From the IMG/VR virus record IMGVR_UViG_3300035698_008003, positions 1 to 24,400 of that record: 24,400 nucleotides of DNA. One strand, written 5' to 3'. Under the pieces are notes generated by a model. That model saw only the letters and a program-made list of their open reading frames with translations. It searched no databases and was not told where the DNA came from. Each line of letters begins with the position of its first letter. Position 1 is the stretch's first letter. The stretch is from a virus. Made by a program: the position numbers and the translations under genes. Shown one piece after another: positions 7,291 through 14,117 of the stretch.

Positions 7291-8693
7291 TAAACTCCTA
7301 AATTAGCTGCTTGTTCTGTGTTCTGCTTCCATTTCTCGAATGTTTCAAACTTAGTATATCCGTTTTCTTTCAATATGTCATATATATCTTCTTGAGTATA
7401 CAGCCCGCTTGACACCTGCATTGCAAGCTTGGTAATATCTTCAACAGTTATAGTATTATCAGTAAAGTCATCGCTAGACTTAACGCTTATCTCTGCATCT
7501 GATATACCCATCCATCGAGCTATAATCTTAAGTATCTTCTCGATAGCCTGTGCGGAGGTGTTAGCTATAGTCGTCAGCTTGGCGGTCTTTGTCGTAAGCC
7601 TTATGCTTAGAGCTTCGCCTGATTCGCCAGCCCCTGCTTCCATTAGAGCAACGCCCTTTTGTGTCATTTCTTTTGCGATATTCTCAAGAGCAATACGCGC
7701 TTCTGATATACCTGCGCCGGATATTTCAGCAAAGAATACTTTTGCGTCTGCATTAGTTGAACTTACGCCGTCATTAACGCCGATCTGTATTTTAGCTTCT
7801 TCTTCGGTAAAGCCAGCCCTTACAAGTATAGCTATTGTCTGCATGTATAACAGTTCTTCATAATTTGCGCTATTGCGGTAGTAATGCAAGCTGTCATCTG
7901 CCAAAGGCTCTAAGCACGGGTCTTCTACGCTTGATATTGTATTAGTCGCGTTACAGAATACAAAGGGAATCTCTTTTGCGTGCTTGCCTTTTATTTCCGG
8001 GCGTATTGCATCTGTTGGCGCGATGGTTAAATCTAGCCCGTCTAAGTTATCTTCTGTTTCATAATTGTAATAGCCGTCTGCATCAATTCCTAACACCTTG
8101 CAACGATTAACCCACTCCCATTTGCCGTCTGTTTTATTGATTTTATAGCCAGACACGTCAAGTATAACTGATTCTGGCTTCTCATCGTTATCCTTAATCA
8201 GCGTGTCCCAGTTTAATATGCGCTCTGCTGTATAAACTACTGTATAGGGGTCGCTTCCCCCTTTATCAGCCTTAAGCATGTCTGTGAGCAACCCACAGCG
8301 TGAAGTAATAAGCTGCTGTTCGTTTATCCGCGCGTTTAATGCTTTTATATCTTCGCCGTTATCGGTTATGCTATCTGTCATAGCCTCCATTTGCGTTGGT
8401 ACTTTAACGATCAGCTTACTCTTTGCTAACAGCCCCGACATTGCGCGTTCTGTGTCAATTAGATTACTTGGAAAGTCAGCACATTTCTTTTTGTTTTGAT
8501 AGTCGGTTTCCCCGTTGGTCTTATCGGCAGACTGCCCGGAAGTCTTTGGTAGGTAGGTTTTAGTTGCCGTGCTTGAACCGTCGCGGTCTTTAACATATTT
8601 CCCACCTTGACAGTCGCGCATTTTAAGCCATGAATCTTCCATAGCCGTATAGTCAGGGTGTTTATTAATATTACTGCATACAGTGTTAGCCAT
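7290..8693 (-). CDS. portal protein, DUF4055 family
   Basis: 467 residues. The N-terminus shows the DUF4055 portal pattern: 'HPDY' (12-15), 'WLKMRDCQGG' (22-31) and 'TYLPK' (46-50), then an acidic/aromatic wing domain. A long helical region near 'RNSANYEELLYMQTIAILVRAG' fits the stem, and the C-terminal crown is helical ('LYTQEDIYDILKENGYTKF'). Portal forms the dodecameric ring at the unique vertex through which DNA enters and leaves. Order terminase, portal, MuF, scaffold, capsid supports the call. AAGGAG lies before the ATG; the MuF gene overlaps its stop. Confidence 0.85.
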   Translation of the reverse strand: MANTVCSNINKHPDYTAMEDSWLKMRDCQGGKYVKDRDGSSTATKTYLPKTSGQSADKTNGETDYQNKKKCADFPSNLIDTERAMSGLLAKSKLIVKVPTQMEAMTDSITDNGEDIKALNARINEQQLITSRCGLLTDMLKADKGGSDPYTVVYTAERILNWDTLIKDNDEKPESVILDVSGYKINKTDGKWEWVNRCKVLGIDADGYYNYETEDNLDGLDLTIAPTDAIRPEIKGKHAKEIPFVFCNATNTISSVEDPCLEPLADDSLHYYRNSANYEELLYMQTIAILVRAGFTEEEAKIQIGVNDGVSSTNADAKVFFAEISGAGISEARIALENIAKEMTQKGVALMEAGAGESGEALSIRLTTKTAKLTTIANTSAQAIEKILKIIARWMGISDAEISVKSSDDFTDNTITVEDITKLAMQVSSGLYTQEDIYDILKENGYTKFETFEKWKQNTEQAANLGV

Positions 8694-8695
8694 TG

Positions 8696-9031
8696 TTAAA
8701 TCTCCTTTTCTATCTTTAGTTTATTAAATGCTATTTTTCTCATATCGGCTAAATGCTCTTGAGTAGCCTTTAATGATCCGGCACTACCGGAACCCTCTGA
8801 TGGTCTTAACCCTGCATCCCAAAGATCGTCTATTAACCTTTGCGCCTCTATTGGATCTATTCCTATTGTGGGGTCTATAATGCAACCTTCAGGGTGTTCT
8901 GTGAATTGCATATCTTCAACCTTGACAAAACTCAACTTTCTTGTTTGAAAATTTTCAGATTGAATATATATAGCAATATCTCCAAACGGTGCTCGTTTAA
9001 ACGCCCTTAATATGACTTTTTCATCTTTCAT
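8696..9031 (-). CDS. conserved small phage protein between terminase and portal
   Basis: 111 residues. The second half carries a pattern common in small phage proteins: 'QRLIDDLWDAGLRPSEGSGS' (64-83), then 'ATQEHLADMRKIAFNKL'. The first half is a short beta-rich region. Its ATG overlaps the previous stop (ATGA), with AGAGG upstream. Neighbours are an HExxH protein and the portal, so it is in the packaging block, but no biochemical role is established that I can name. Confidence 0.65.
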   Translation of the reverse strand: MKDEKVILRAFKRAPFGDIAIYIQSENFQTRKLSFVKVEDMQFTEHPEGCIIDPTIGIDPIEAQRLIDDLWDAGLRPSEGSGSAGSLKATQEHLADMRKIAFNKLKIEKEI

Positions 9032-9408
9032 TTTTTCAACCTCTCTAGTTTAATTAATGATTCATATAAAAAGTATTCTTTTAAATATATATAGGCATGA
9101 TTATTATTATCTGGTATATAAGGAATCTCCATTTTATCCATTATATGCTGAACTGTATGATCTATCTCGTGGCATAGCGTTACTACATCATCAGGCTCAC
9201 CGTTAAAGCGTGGAAGCCATATACCCGATATAGCATTGCCATTATTTGTATATATTGTTGACATACCTCTATAATAAGATTGAGCTGTTTCTTTTATCTT
9301 ATATTTCTTATCCATATAATCGCAGTATTCTTGATATTTGCCGATAACAATAATTAGCGGTACGCGATAAACCTTCTCTTTAATCGTAAAATTAACCACG
9401 CAAGCCAC
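9028..9408 (-). CDS. putative zinc metallopeptidase-like protein (HExxH)
   Basis: 126 residues from a GTG at 9408; a second GTG three codons in (9399) has the better site, AGGTGG five bases upstream, so the true start may be there. 'VVTLCHEIDHTVQHIM' (75-90) holds an HExxH zinc-binding motif, His80, Glu81 and His84. 'NNNHAYIYLKEYFLYESL' follows, with His104 or Glu111 as possible third ligand. This gluzincin-like pattern occurs in small phage proteins beside terminase genes. It overlaps the terminase end by 17 bases. Activity on virion or host proteins is inferred, not shown; no prohead protease is otherwise visible in the window. Confidence 0.6.
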   Translation of the reverse strand: MACVVNFTIKEKVYRVPLIIVIGKYQEYCDYMDKKYKIKETAQSYYRGMSTIYTNNGNAISGIWLPRFNGEPDDVVTLCHEIDHTVQHIMDKMEIPYIPDNNNHAYIYLKEYFLYESLIKLERLKK

Positions 9409-10792
9409 CTACTCTTGAGATAACTACTACCTCTTTCTTTGCTAACAGCCTGTATCGCGCTTCATCTGCAATATGGTCTTCTGCATTTGTATCTATATCA
9501 TCTGTCTTTTTGCTATCCCGTGTAAGCGTTGGAATAGTCCGGCAGAACTGGCGACAGTTGTTAAATATGTAAAGCCCGGCTTCTTCTTTACTGCTTGAGC
9601 CTTTAAACATCTTACGCATAATTTCCCAGCCGTTAGCTCTACTCCCGGGCGACTTGTTAGCGTGAAGCCATGTTACGCCGACGCTTGCCATGTCGTCTGC
9701 TATACAGTTTCCGTTTTCTGTTGTGTATATAGAGGAGTCAGCAGCCCCAGGCTTCACATTTAGACCCATTTTAGTTTCGATTGTTTTGATCTTGTCCGCC
9801 ACTTGGACTGCTAACTCTTTAGTTCCCTCGTTTGGTGTACCATTCCAGCCGTATAGCTCGTTAATACGGTATAAGTCCCCTCTTACTGTGCTTTTTTTAC
9901 TTCCGTCTTTGAGTATTACATCTGTACCGTCCGATTCAGCCCACCAGCCGACAGAGTAAGGCTTTGAACTGCCCCAGTCAAATGATCGGTCAATATACCA
10001 GCTACTTGGAATAGCAAACGGCTCTATTTCGTGAATCACTTTATTATACAGGTCGTCAAACATACCGCCAGCGACTATATCCCAGTCGCCGTTAAGCATT
10101 GCTCGGACTAGCGCGGGGTTGCCTAGACCCTTAAGCATGTTTTCATACTCATCATAGTTTATGCTTGGGTTATCCTTGAGCATTGCAGGGATATACTGCC
10201 TTAACATTTTCCCATCACTCGGCTTTGTCTGCCATATAGCAAGAGCTGGCGCAGGATCAACAAACGCCGACTTTACCCAGTTGTGTCCTATGTTTCCCGG
10301 ATTGCTGCCTGAAAGTATAAGCGGTATTTTAATATTATCTGGTATATCAAGCCCCGCCACACGACAACGCCCCCTTAAGTAGACATACTGAAAGCGCGTA
10401 AAATGTGTTAGCTCATCAAAGAGCAATACGTTTATTTCCGCACCTTGATATTTGTATACGTCCTTTTCATACTGACAATGGCATAAATGAATCTTTGAAT
10501 TATTCCAGAAGCTTATCTTTGTCGGCGAGTTGGTTATCTTAGCTTGCTTATTCTCTATCATGGTTTCTAACATGCCATAATAACCGTTGACACCCTCGAC
10601 ATGATTCTTATACAAGTCTTCTGATAGTCGCCGGAATAGATAGACCTGGAGATTTGCAATTTGACAGCACAAGAGAATAGATACTACGCGAATAAGGTGG
10701 GATTTTCCACCACCAGCCGCACCACCGTACAATATCTCATTAGCCCTTGAGAGCAGTACATCACCCTGCTTTTTGTGTAGCTTAAATTCCAT
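9392..10792 (-). CDS. terL: terminase large subunit
   Basis: 466 residues. Walker A is 'GGAAGGGKS' (23-31) and Walker B is 'NVLLFDELTHF' (121-131), with Asp126 and catalytic Glu127. The coupling region 'LSGSNPGNIGHNW' starts at 160. The nuclease (RNase H-like) domain follows, with 'DRSFDWGSSKPYSVGWW' (Asp272 the likely first metal ligand) and 'KPGAADSSIY' (Asp352). The protein pumps DNA into the head at the portal and cuts the concatemer. Its ATG overlaps the small terminase stop (TAATG). Length and motifs are complete, so it should be functional. Confidence 0.93.
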   Translation of the reverse strand: MEFKLHKKQGDVLLSRANEILYGGAAGGGKSHLIRVVSILLCCQIANLQVYLFRRLSEDLYKNHVEGVNGYYGMLETMIENKQAKITNSPTKISFWNNSKIHLCHCQYEKDVYKYQGAEINVLLFDELTHFTRFQYVYLRGRCRVAGLDIPDNIKIPLILSGSNPGNIGHNWVKSAFVDPAPALAIWQTKPSDGKMLRQYIPAMLKDNPSINYDEYENMLKGLGNPALVRAMLNGDWDIVAGGMFDDLYNKVIHEIEPFAIPSSWYIDRSFDWGSSKPYSVGWWAESDGTDVILKDGSKKSTVRGDLYRINELYGWNGTPNEGTKELAVQVADKIKTIETKMGLNVKPGAADSSIYTTENGNCIADDMASVGVTWLHANKSPGSRANGWEIMRKMFKGSSSKEEAGLYIFNNCRQFCRTIPTLTRDSKKTDDIDTNAEDHIADEARYRLLAKKEVVVISRVGGLRG

Positions 10793-11154
10793 TAGTCGGT
10801 TTCTATTGTTATCTTAATGTTGTCATCAAATTTATGTGTATTGTCTAGCTCTGTGCGTGTTGAGTATTCTAATCTGCGTACACGTTCTAGATACCATTTG
10901 ACTGTAGAGGGGTCGCCATTGTTTAATAACTTAGCTAACTCTGATTTAGCTTTTAATGGGAGCTTCTCTTTCATGCTGTCTATTTTGTAAACAAAGTCTT
11001 CGTCTGCTTTCCGCCTGTTATAATACACGGGTCTTGTTATTCCCGCAAATGCACACGCTTCTGTATCGTTTGCACCTACCGCAAATGCTTCTAGCAGTTT
11101 ATTTACACACGCCTCGTCTAAAACCGTTGGTCTGCCCATGTTTTCATTACTCAT
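10792..11154 (-). CDS. terS: terminase small subunit
   Basis: 120 residues from the ATG at 11154, which overlaps the methyltransferase end by eight bases; an in-frame ATG at 11181 has no ribosome binding site. 'GRPTVLDEACVNKLLEAFAV' followed by 'NDTEACAFAGITRPVYYNRR' is the DNA-binding helix-turn-helix of phage small terminases. A charged coiled middle ('MKEKLPLKAKSELAKLLNNG') mediates oligomerisation, and 'PSTVKWYLERVRRLEY' is typical of the family. It recognises the phage packaging site and hands DNA to the large subunit. Confidence 0.85.
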   Translation of the reverse strand: MSNENMGRPTVLDEACVNKLLEAFAVGANDTEACAFAGITRPVYYNRRKADEDFVYKIDSMKEKLPLKAKSELAKLLNNGDPSTVKWYLERVRRLEYSTRTELDNTHKFDDNIKITIETD

Positions 11155-12556
11155 GATTAACCCACTTGTAATCTTCTCCATTACGTTTAATTATCGGTTT
11201 CTTGCCATTAGCCTCGCACCACGTTTTATAGCGGTTTATTGTAACATCGCAATAGTGTGTATCTAATTCCATTAATCTAGATATTCTGGTGGTTTTTTCT
11301 GATGCTATTATAGTCGTTCCAGATCCACAAAACAAATCTAATACTATCCCATTTAATTGACTTCCATCTTTTATCGCTTTTTCTACAAGAGGAACAGGTT
11401 TCATTGTTGGATGTAATTCATTTTTCTGTGTTCTTTTTATACGCCATATATCCATTCCATTATTTCCACCATAAAATTTATGGTCACTCACCCACCCATA
11501 AAATATTGGTTCATACATACTCATATAATCGCTATTACTTAAAGTGTGATTATTTTTATCCCATATTATAAGGCTTCTGCATTTTAGTCCTACCCTCTTC
11601 ATGCTAGAATAATATTTATCTATACCTAACCTATAAAAAGTAATATAAAAAGCTCCATCCACAAAGTCTTTTATTGTTTTATTTATAGAATCTAAAAAAA
11701 TATTTCCTTCTTCGACTGACATTTTATCATTCTTAATCTTGCCATGCTTAGCATTAAAACTCTTTGAGCCGTCTGCGTGAATACCTCCAGAAAAATCCAT
11801 TAAATAAGGTGGGTCAGTAAAGCACATATTTGCTTTCTTACCATCCATCAACTTCGCAACAGTAGCCCCGTCTGTGCTATCTCCGCAGAGTAATCTATGC
11901 TCTCCTAACTCCCATAAGTCGCCGAGTTTGGTTACTGGTTCAACATCATCGCTAACCTCATCATCTCCAACAGTTTCCATATTATCGTCTATAATCCCAA
12001 TAAGGCTAACTTCGTCAAACCCAGTCAAGTCCATATCAAAGTCGCTGAATATATCATCGTTGAGTAAATCCGATAGCATTTCATCGTTTATTTTTGCTAA
12101 CTCTGCAATCCTGTTATCAGCTATTAAGTCTGCATACTCGTCTGCTTCTGTATCGTAGTCCTGGCGTTCAATAGGCACTTTGTCAACTCCTATTAACTTT
12201 GCAGCTTCTAGTCTGCCATGACCCTTTACAATGAAGCCTGAGCGATTACTAATGGTTATAGGTTGTCTCCACCCTTGATTGCGTATAATCTTAGCGAGTA
12301 GTGCAATCTGTTTATCAGGATGCTTGTTGGGATTACGTGGATTTGGTATCAGGGAAACAATATCTACTTCGTCATCGTGTCGACACCATACTTTAATTGT
12401 GCTGATTTCTTTTTTGTCGGCAGCGTCTCGCTTGGTAGTGTCTCGCTTAGCAATTTTTTTCTTATCGGCTCTAATCTGCGAATCTCTATGCTTTTTCTCT
12501 TTCGCCTTTTCCTCTGGCGTTAAAGTTAGGCTTGATTTTATGAAGTTTTCAGTCAT
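11147..12556 (-). CDS. ParB-like domain fused to DNA methyltransferase
   Basis: 469 residues from the ATG at 12556, preceded by AGGATGG; earlier in-frame starts overlap the upstream gene and lack a site. A basic helical N-terminus (10-50) precedes a ParB/Srx-like domain ('LIPNPRNPNKHPDKQI' at 69-84, 'IVKGHGRLEAAKLIG' at 109-123). The methyltransferase has catalytic 'DPPY' at 248-251 and, near the C-terminus, 'LDLFCGSGTT' (406-415), the AdoMet-binding loop, then 'MELDTHYCDV'. This motif order is the beta class of amino-methyltransferases (N6-adenine or N4-cytosine). Such ParB-methyltransferase fusions commonly sit next to terminase genes. It probably protects phage DNA from host restriction or marks it for packaging. 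No cognate endonuclease is seen. Confidence 0.88.
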   Translation of the reverse strand: MTENFIKSSLTLTPEEKAKEKKHRDSQIRADKKKIAKRDTTKRDAADKKEISTIKVWCRHDDEVDIVSLIPNPRNPNKHPDKQIALLAKIIRNQGWRQPITISNRSGFIVKGHGRLEAAKLIGVDKVPIERQDYDTEADEYADLIADNRIAELAKINDEMLSDLLNDDIFSDFDMDLTGFDEVSLIGIIDDNMETVGDDEVSDDVEPVTKLGDLWELGEHRLLCGDSTDGATVAKLMDGKKANMCFTDPPYLMDFSGGIHADGSKSFNAKHGKIKNDKMSVEEGNIFLDSINKTIKDFVDGAFYITFYRLGIDKYYSSMKRVGLKCRSLIIWDKNNHTLSNSDYMSMYEPIFYGWVSDHKFYGGNNGMDIWRIKRTQKNELHPTMKPVPLVEKAIKDGSQLNGIVLDLFCGSGTTIIASEKTTRISRLMELDTHYCDVTINRYKTWCEANGKKPIIKRNGEDYKWVNHE

Positions 12557-12572
12557 TATCCATCCTATATTC

Positions 12573-12755
12573 TTAGCTATATATTTTATATTCAGGGTCG
12601 CGACAATCCATACAGATTTGCCACTCATCATTGGGTTTCTTTGCGCCACAATAAAACTCTTTGATTTGACTATTACACGCTGGACAATATATTATTCTTT
12701 CGCGCTGCACCGAATCAATTATATTTTTATTATAAATATCAATTATTTTGTCCAT
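12573..12755 (-). CDS. zinc-ribbon microprotein
   Basis: 60 residues; AGGAGA eight bases before ATG. Two CxxC knuckles, 'CPACNSQ' (24-30) and 'CMDCRD' (48-53), about 20 residues apart, form a treble-clef or rubredoxin-like zinc site. The N-terminal 20 residues are helical and acidic/polar. It is the first gene of the packaging transcript, 17 bases before the methyltransferase start. Zinc-ribbon microproteins often bind nucleic acid or another protein; no partner can be named. Confidence 0.7.
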   Translation of the reverse strand: MDKIIDIYNKNIIDSVQRERIIYCPACNSQIKEFYCGAKKPNDEWQICMDCRDPEYKIYS

Positions 12756-12778
12756 AATATCATCTCCTATTATTGTTT

Positions 12779-12838
12779 AAAAAGGACGGCAGGGGATTAA
12801 ACCCTGCTCGGTTGGCACTATTTATACTGCCACGCCCT
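12779..12838 (-). ncRNA. tRNA-like three-way-junction leader RNA
   Basis: Read on the minus strand, 12838-12832 pairs with 12789-12783 (six of seven pairs, one G-U), enclosing two hairpins. The first has stem GGCA/TGCC (12831-12828 with 12817-12814) and a 10-base loop. The second has stem CAGGG/CCCTG (12806-12802 with 12794-12790) and a 7-base loop. Four bases of the first loop (UAAA) can pair with four of the second (UUUA), as D- and T-loops do in tRNA. A T-run (12782-12779) follows the closing stem at once, so it may also act as an attenuator. It starts within a few bases of the predicted transcript start. No known riboswitch family is recognised. Confidence 0.45.
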
Positions 12839-12848
12839 GTGTTTACTA

Positions 12849-12877
12849 AATATACACCCGTTATTGCTCTTTGTTAA
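12849..12877 (-). promoter_or_regulatory. sigma70-type promoter for the packaging operon
   Basis: On the minus strand: TTAACA at 12877-12872, 17-base spacer, TATATT at 12854-12849; start near 12842. The -35 box begins directly after the stop of the upstream gene. It would drive the zinc-ribbon protein, methyltransferase, terminase, portal and MuF genes, all of which overlap or nearly abut. Confidence 0.65.
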
Positions 12878-12880
12878 GTT

Positions 12881-13159
12881 TTATAGCGGTAATATTATTT
12901 CAACATAACTTGCTGCAAATACTTTAGGCTTCATTGTTGAGAATCGACAGAACTCGTCTTTGACAATATAATCATGTTTACGTATTGTTTCTGATCCGGC
13001 TGTGGTCTTTATTGTTATGGGTAATTTTATTATCTCGTCGCTTCTTAGCCCCATTAGAGTTCTGTCTGGATAAATAAACCGCAACACCTCTTTTGTGTTT
13101 TTCCCGTTGAATAGTACCGCGTTAACAACAACAACTGGTTTTTTAATATATTTAGGCAT
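12881..13159 (-). CDS. conserved small phage protein ('KKPVVV' family), probably leaderless
   Basis: 92 residues. The opening 'MPKYIKKPVVVVNAVLFNGK' is the recognisable start of a widespread phage family that normally reads M-x-Y-x-KKPV-x-V-x-A. The ending ('DYIVKDEFCRFSTMKPKVFAASYVEI') matches its usual 'GDyIIkg...Kp.iFeatYe' close. Family agreement fixes the start at 13159, yet there is no ribosome binding site. A TATAAT box lies only six bases before this ATG, so the mRNA would begin at or next to the start codon. Function unknown. A strong terminator separates it from the upstream genes. Confidence 0.75.
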   Translation of the reverse strand: MPKYIKKPVVVVNAVLFNGKNTKEVLRFIYPDRTLMGLRSDEIIKLPITIKTTAGSETIRKHDYIVKDEFCRFSTMKPKVFAASYVEIILPL

Positions 13160-13165
13160 GTTATT

Positions 13166-13193
13166 ATTATAACATATTTTTACAATATTGCAA
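13166..13193 (-). promoter_or_regulatory. promoter placing transcription start at the ATG
   Basis: On the minus strand: TTGCAA at 13193-13188, 16-base spacer, perfect TATAAT at 13171-13166. The predicted start, near 13159, coincides with the ATG of the downstream gene. Confidence 0.55.
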
Positions 13194-13200
13194 GCTTTTA

Positions 13201-13232
13201 AATAAAAAAAGCGTCCAGAATTAACTAGACGC
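13201..13232 (-). terminator. strong intrinsic terminator
   Basis: On the minus strand: 8-pair stem (13225-13232 with 13211-13218, one G-T pair), 6-base loop TTAATT, then TTTTTTTATT. It lies 21 bases beyond the stop of the Gly-X repeat gene and ends that two-gene transcript. Confidence 0.85.
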
Positions 13233-13252
13233 GGTTATTGGTTGTTTTTTTA

Positions 13253-13519
13253 TTAGCCAGAGCCATCGCCATCGCCATAGCCATAGCCAGAGCCAGAGCC
13301 AGAGCCATCGCCAGAGCCATAGCCATAGCCATCGCCATCGCCAGAGCCATCGCCAGAGCCATCGCCATAGCCAGAGCCAGAGCCAGAGCCATAGCCATCG
13401 CCAGAGCCATCGCCATCGCCATAGCCATAGCCAGAGCCAGAGCCAGAGCCATCGCCATAGCCAGAGCCAGAGCCAGAGCCATCGCCATCCATTAAGAGTT
13501 TATCTTTAATTTTGTTCAT
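13253..13519 (-). CDS. Gly-X dipeptide-repeat protein (X = Asp, Ser or Tyr)
   Basis: 88 residues from the ATG at 13519, overlapping the previous stop by 14 bases; a second in-frame ATG at 13492 lies directly before the repeats. After a short basic head ('MNKIKDKLLMD') the whole protein is 39 consecutive Gly-X or X-Gly units in which X is Ser 17 times, Asp 13 and Tyr 9. Every Gly codon is GGC and X is only TCT, GAT or TAT, so the DNA is a hexamer array. This frame is preferred because it follows the upstream gene and ends in tandem stops just before a terminator. Such a chain would be disordered, acidic and aromatic, perhaps sticky or phase-separating. Function unknown. Confidence 0.6.
   Translation of the reverse strand: MNKIKDKLLMDGDGSGSGSGYGDGSGSGSGYGYGDGDGSGDGYGSGSGSGYGDGSGDGSGDGDGYGYGSGDGSGSGSGYGYGDGDGSG
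13256..13489. repeat. 39-copy imperfect hexanucleotide tandem array
   Basis: On the plus strand the tract is gcc followed by atc, aga or ata, 39 times without interruption (234 bases). A higher-order unit of eight hexamers (48 bases; X order S-S-S-Y-Y-D-D-S in the encoded protein) occurs twice, and the four-hexamer block S-S-S-Y four times, showing expansion by unequal exchange or slippage. Confidence 0.95.
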
Positions 13520-13913
13520 TTGGGTTTTTCCCCATAATTGATTTTTGAGAAATACCAGTGCAAAGAGTTGCTGAATAATCTTCAATTATTACTTTTTGAC
13601 CAACCGTTCCAGAAACTTTTGAATTGTCAGACAATCCAGACGTCGCAACTCCCTCGTACCATGACAGGGTGTAATCTGCTGGTCTATGATAATATAAGCG
13701 GCGACAATCACCAAGTATTATGCCCGTGTCGTCGGCTGCTAAAACCGTTCCAGCATTAATTCCCTCATTTCTGGTTCGCACCAATACAAATTTACCCAAT
13801 AATGAAGTAGCTACCTTGTTATCATTATCAATTTGTACTATTTTTTCTGTTACTTTGTCGGCTCTTATGTAGTCAACACCATCAATACTAATAGTTTGTA
13901 CTTCCTTAGCCAT
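13506..13913 (-). CDS. DUF6948-like phage protein
   Basis: 135 residues, GGAGG seven bases before ATG. The core, 'GKFVLVRTRNEGINAGTVLAADDTGIILGDCRRLYYHRPADY', followed by 'GVATSGLSDNSKVSGTV' and 'VIIEDYSATLCTGISQKSI', matches the DUF6948 pattern (VRTxxxGxxxGxL, ARRLWYW-like box, then a closing I-x-E box). Function of this family is not known to me. It is the first gene of the short minus transcript that starts near 14003 and ends at 13201; the Gly-X gene overlaps its end. Confidence 0.7.
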   Translation of the reverse strand: MAKEVQTISIDGVDYIRADKVTEKIVQIDNDNKVATSLLGKFVLVRTRNEGINAGTVLAADDTGIILGDCRRLYYHRPADYTLSWYEGVATSGLSDNSKVSGTVGQKVIIEDYSATLCTGISQKSIMGKNPNEQN

Positions 13914-13947
13914 CTTACTACCTCCAATAAAAAGTTAAAAGCAAAAG

Positions 13948-13992
13948 GTACGATCTTTTATAATTAGCTATTGGTTAGCTCTACCATCGTAC
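13948..13992 (-). promoter_or_regulatory. structured 5' leader of the DUF6948-like transcript
   Basis: A 7-pair perfect stem (13992-13986 with 13954-13948, GTACGAT/ATCGTAC) closes a 31-base interior. Inside, a 4-pair hairpin AGCT-7-AGCT (13966-13980) competes with an alternative TGGT/ACCA hairpin. CTTTTGCTTTT follows the closing stem on the minus strand. It starts about 11 bases after the predicted transcript start, so it is a leader fold: either mRNA-end protection or an attenuator. Confidence 0.4.
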
Positions 13993-14009
13993 GGCAGTTT
14001 GTATATATT

Positions 14010-14037
14010 ATTATAATCAACTTTTTGCATTTATCAA
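14010..14037 (-). promoter_or_regulatory. sigma70-type promoter for the DUF6948-like / Gly-X transcript
   Basis: On the minus strand: TTGATA at 14037-14032, 16-base spacer, TATAAT at 14015-14010; predicted start near 14003. Confidence 0.65.
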
Positions 14038-14078
14038 GCACTATTCAAATTATTTTCGCATTTTCTTTGCTTTCCCTG

Positions 14079-14106
14079 TTGACAATATGCTAGTTAGGTT
14101 TATAAT
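14079..14106 (+). promoter_or_regulatory. early rightward promoter
   Basis: TTGACA at 14079-14084, 16-base spacer, TATAAT at 14101-14106, start near 14113. Both boxes are consensus. It drives the long rightward string of small genes and the recombination/replication module. It is back to back with the promoter at 14010-14037, only 41 bases apart, leaving room for one shared operator. Confidence 0.8.
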
Positions 14107-14117
14107 AATAGATAACG

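Noticed and set aside
12279-12800. 173-codon open frame on the plus strand
   Set aside because: It lies antisense to the ParB-methyltransferase and zinc-ribbon genes, which have clear motifs and ribosome sites, and it runs through the leader RNA; it is low-complexity Ile/Ser/Leu.
12783-12838. A real tRNA gene on either strand
   Set aside because: The acceptor- and T-arm-like stems are present, but there is no anticodon arm, the T-loop lacks the invariant C, the length is 56 bases and no CCA follows.
13256-13489. CRISPR array
   Set aside because: The repeat is a contiguous 6-base coding array without unique spacers.
13225-13495. Alternative frames through the hexamer array (Ala-Met/Leu repeats on minus, Ala-Ile/Arg repeats on plus)
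   Set aside because: The hexamers contain no stop in these frames, so they are open by composition. They lack a ribosome site and coupling to the upstream gene, and the minus one runs through the terminator.
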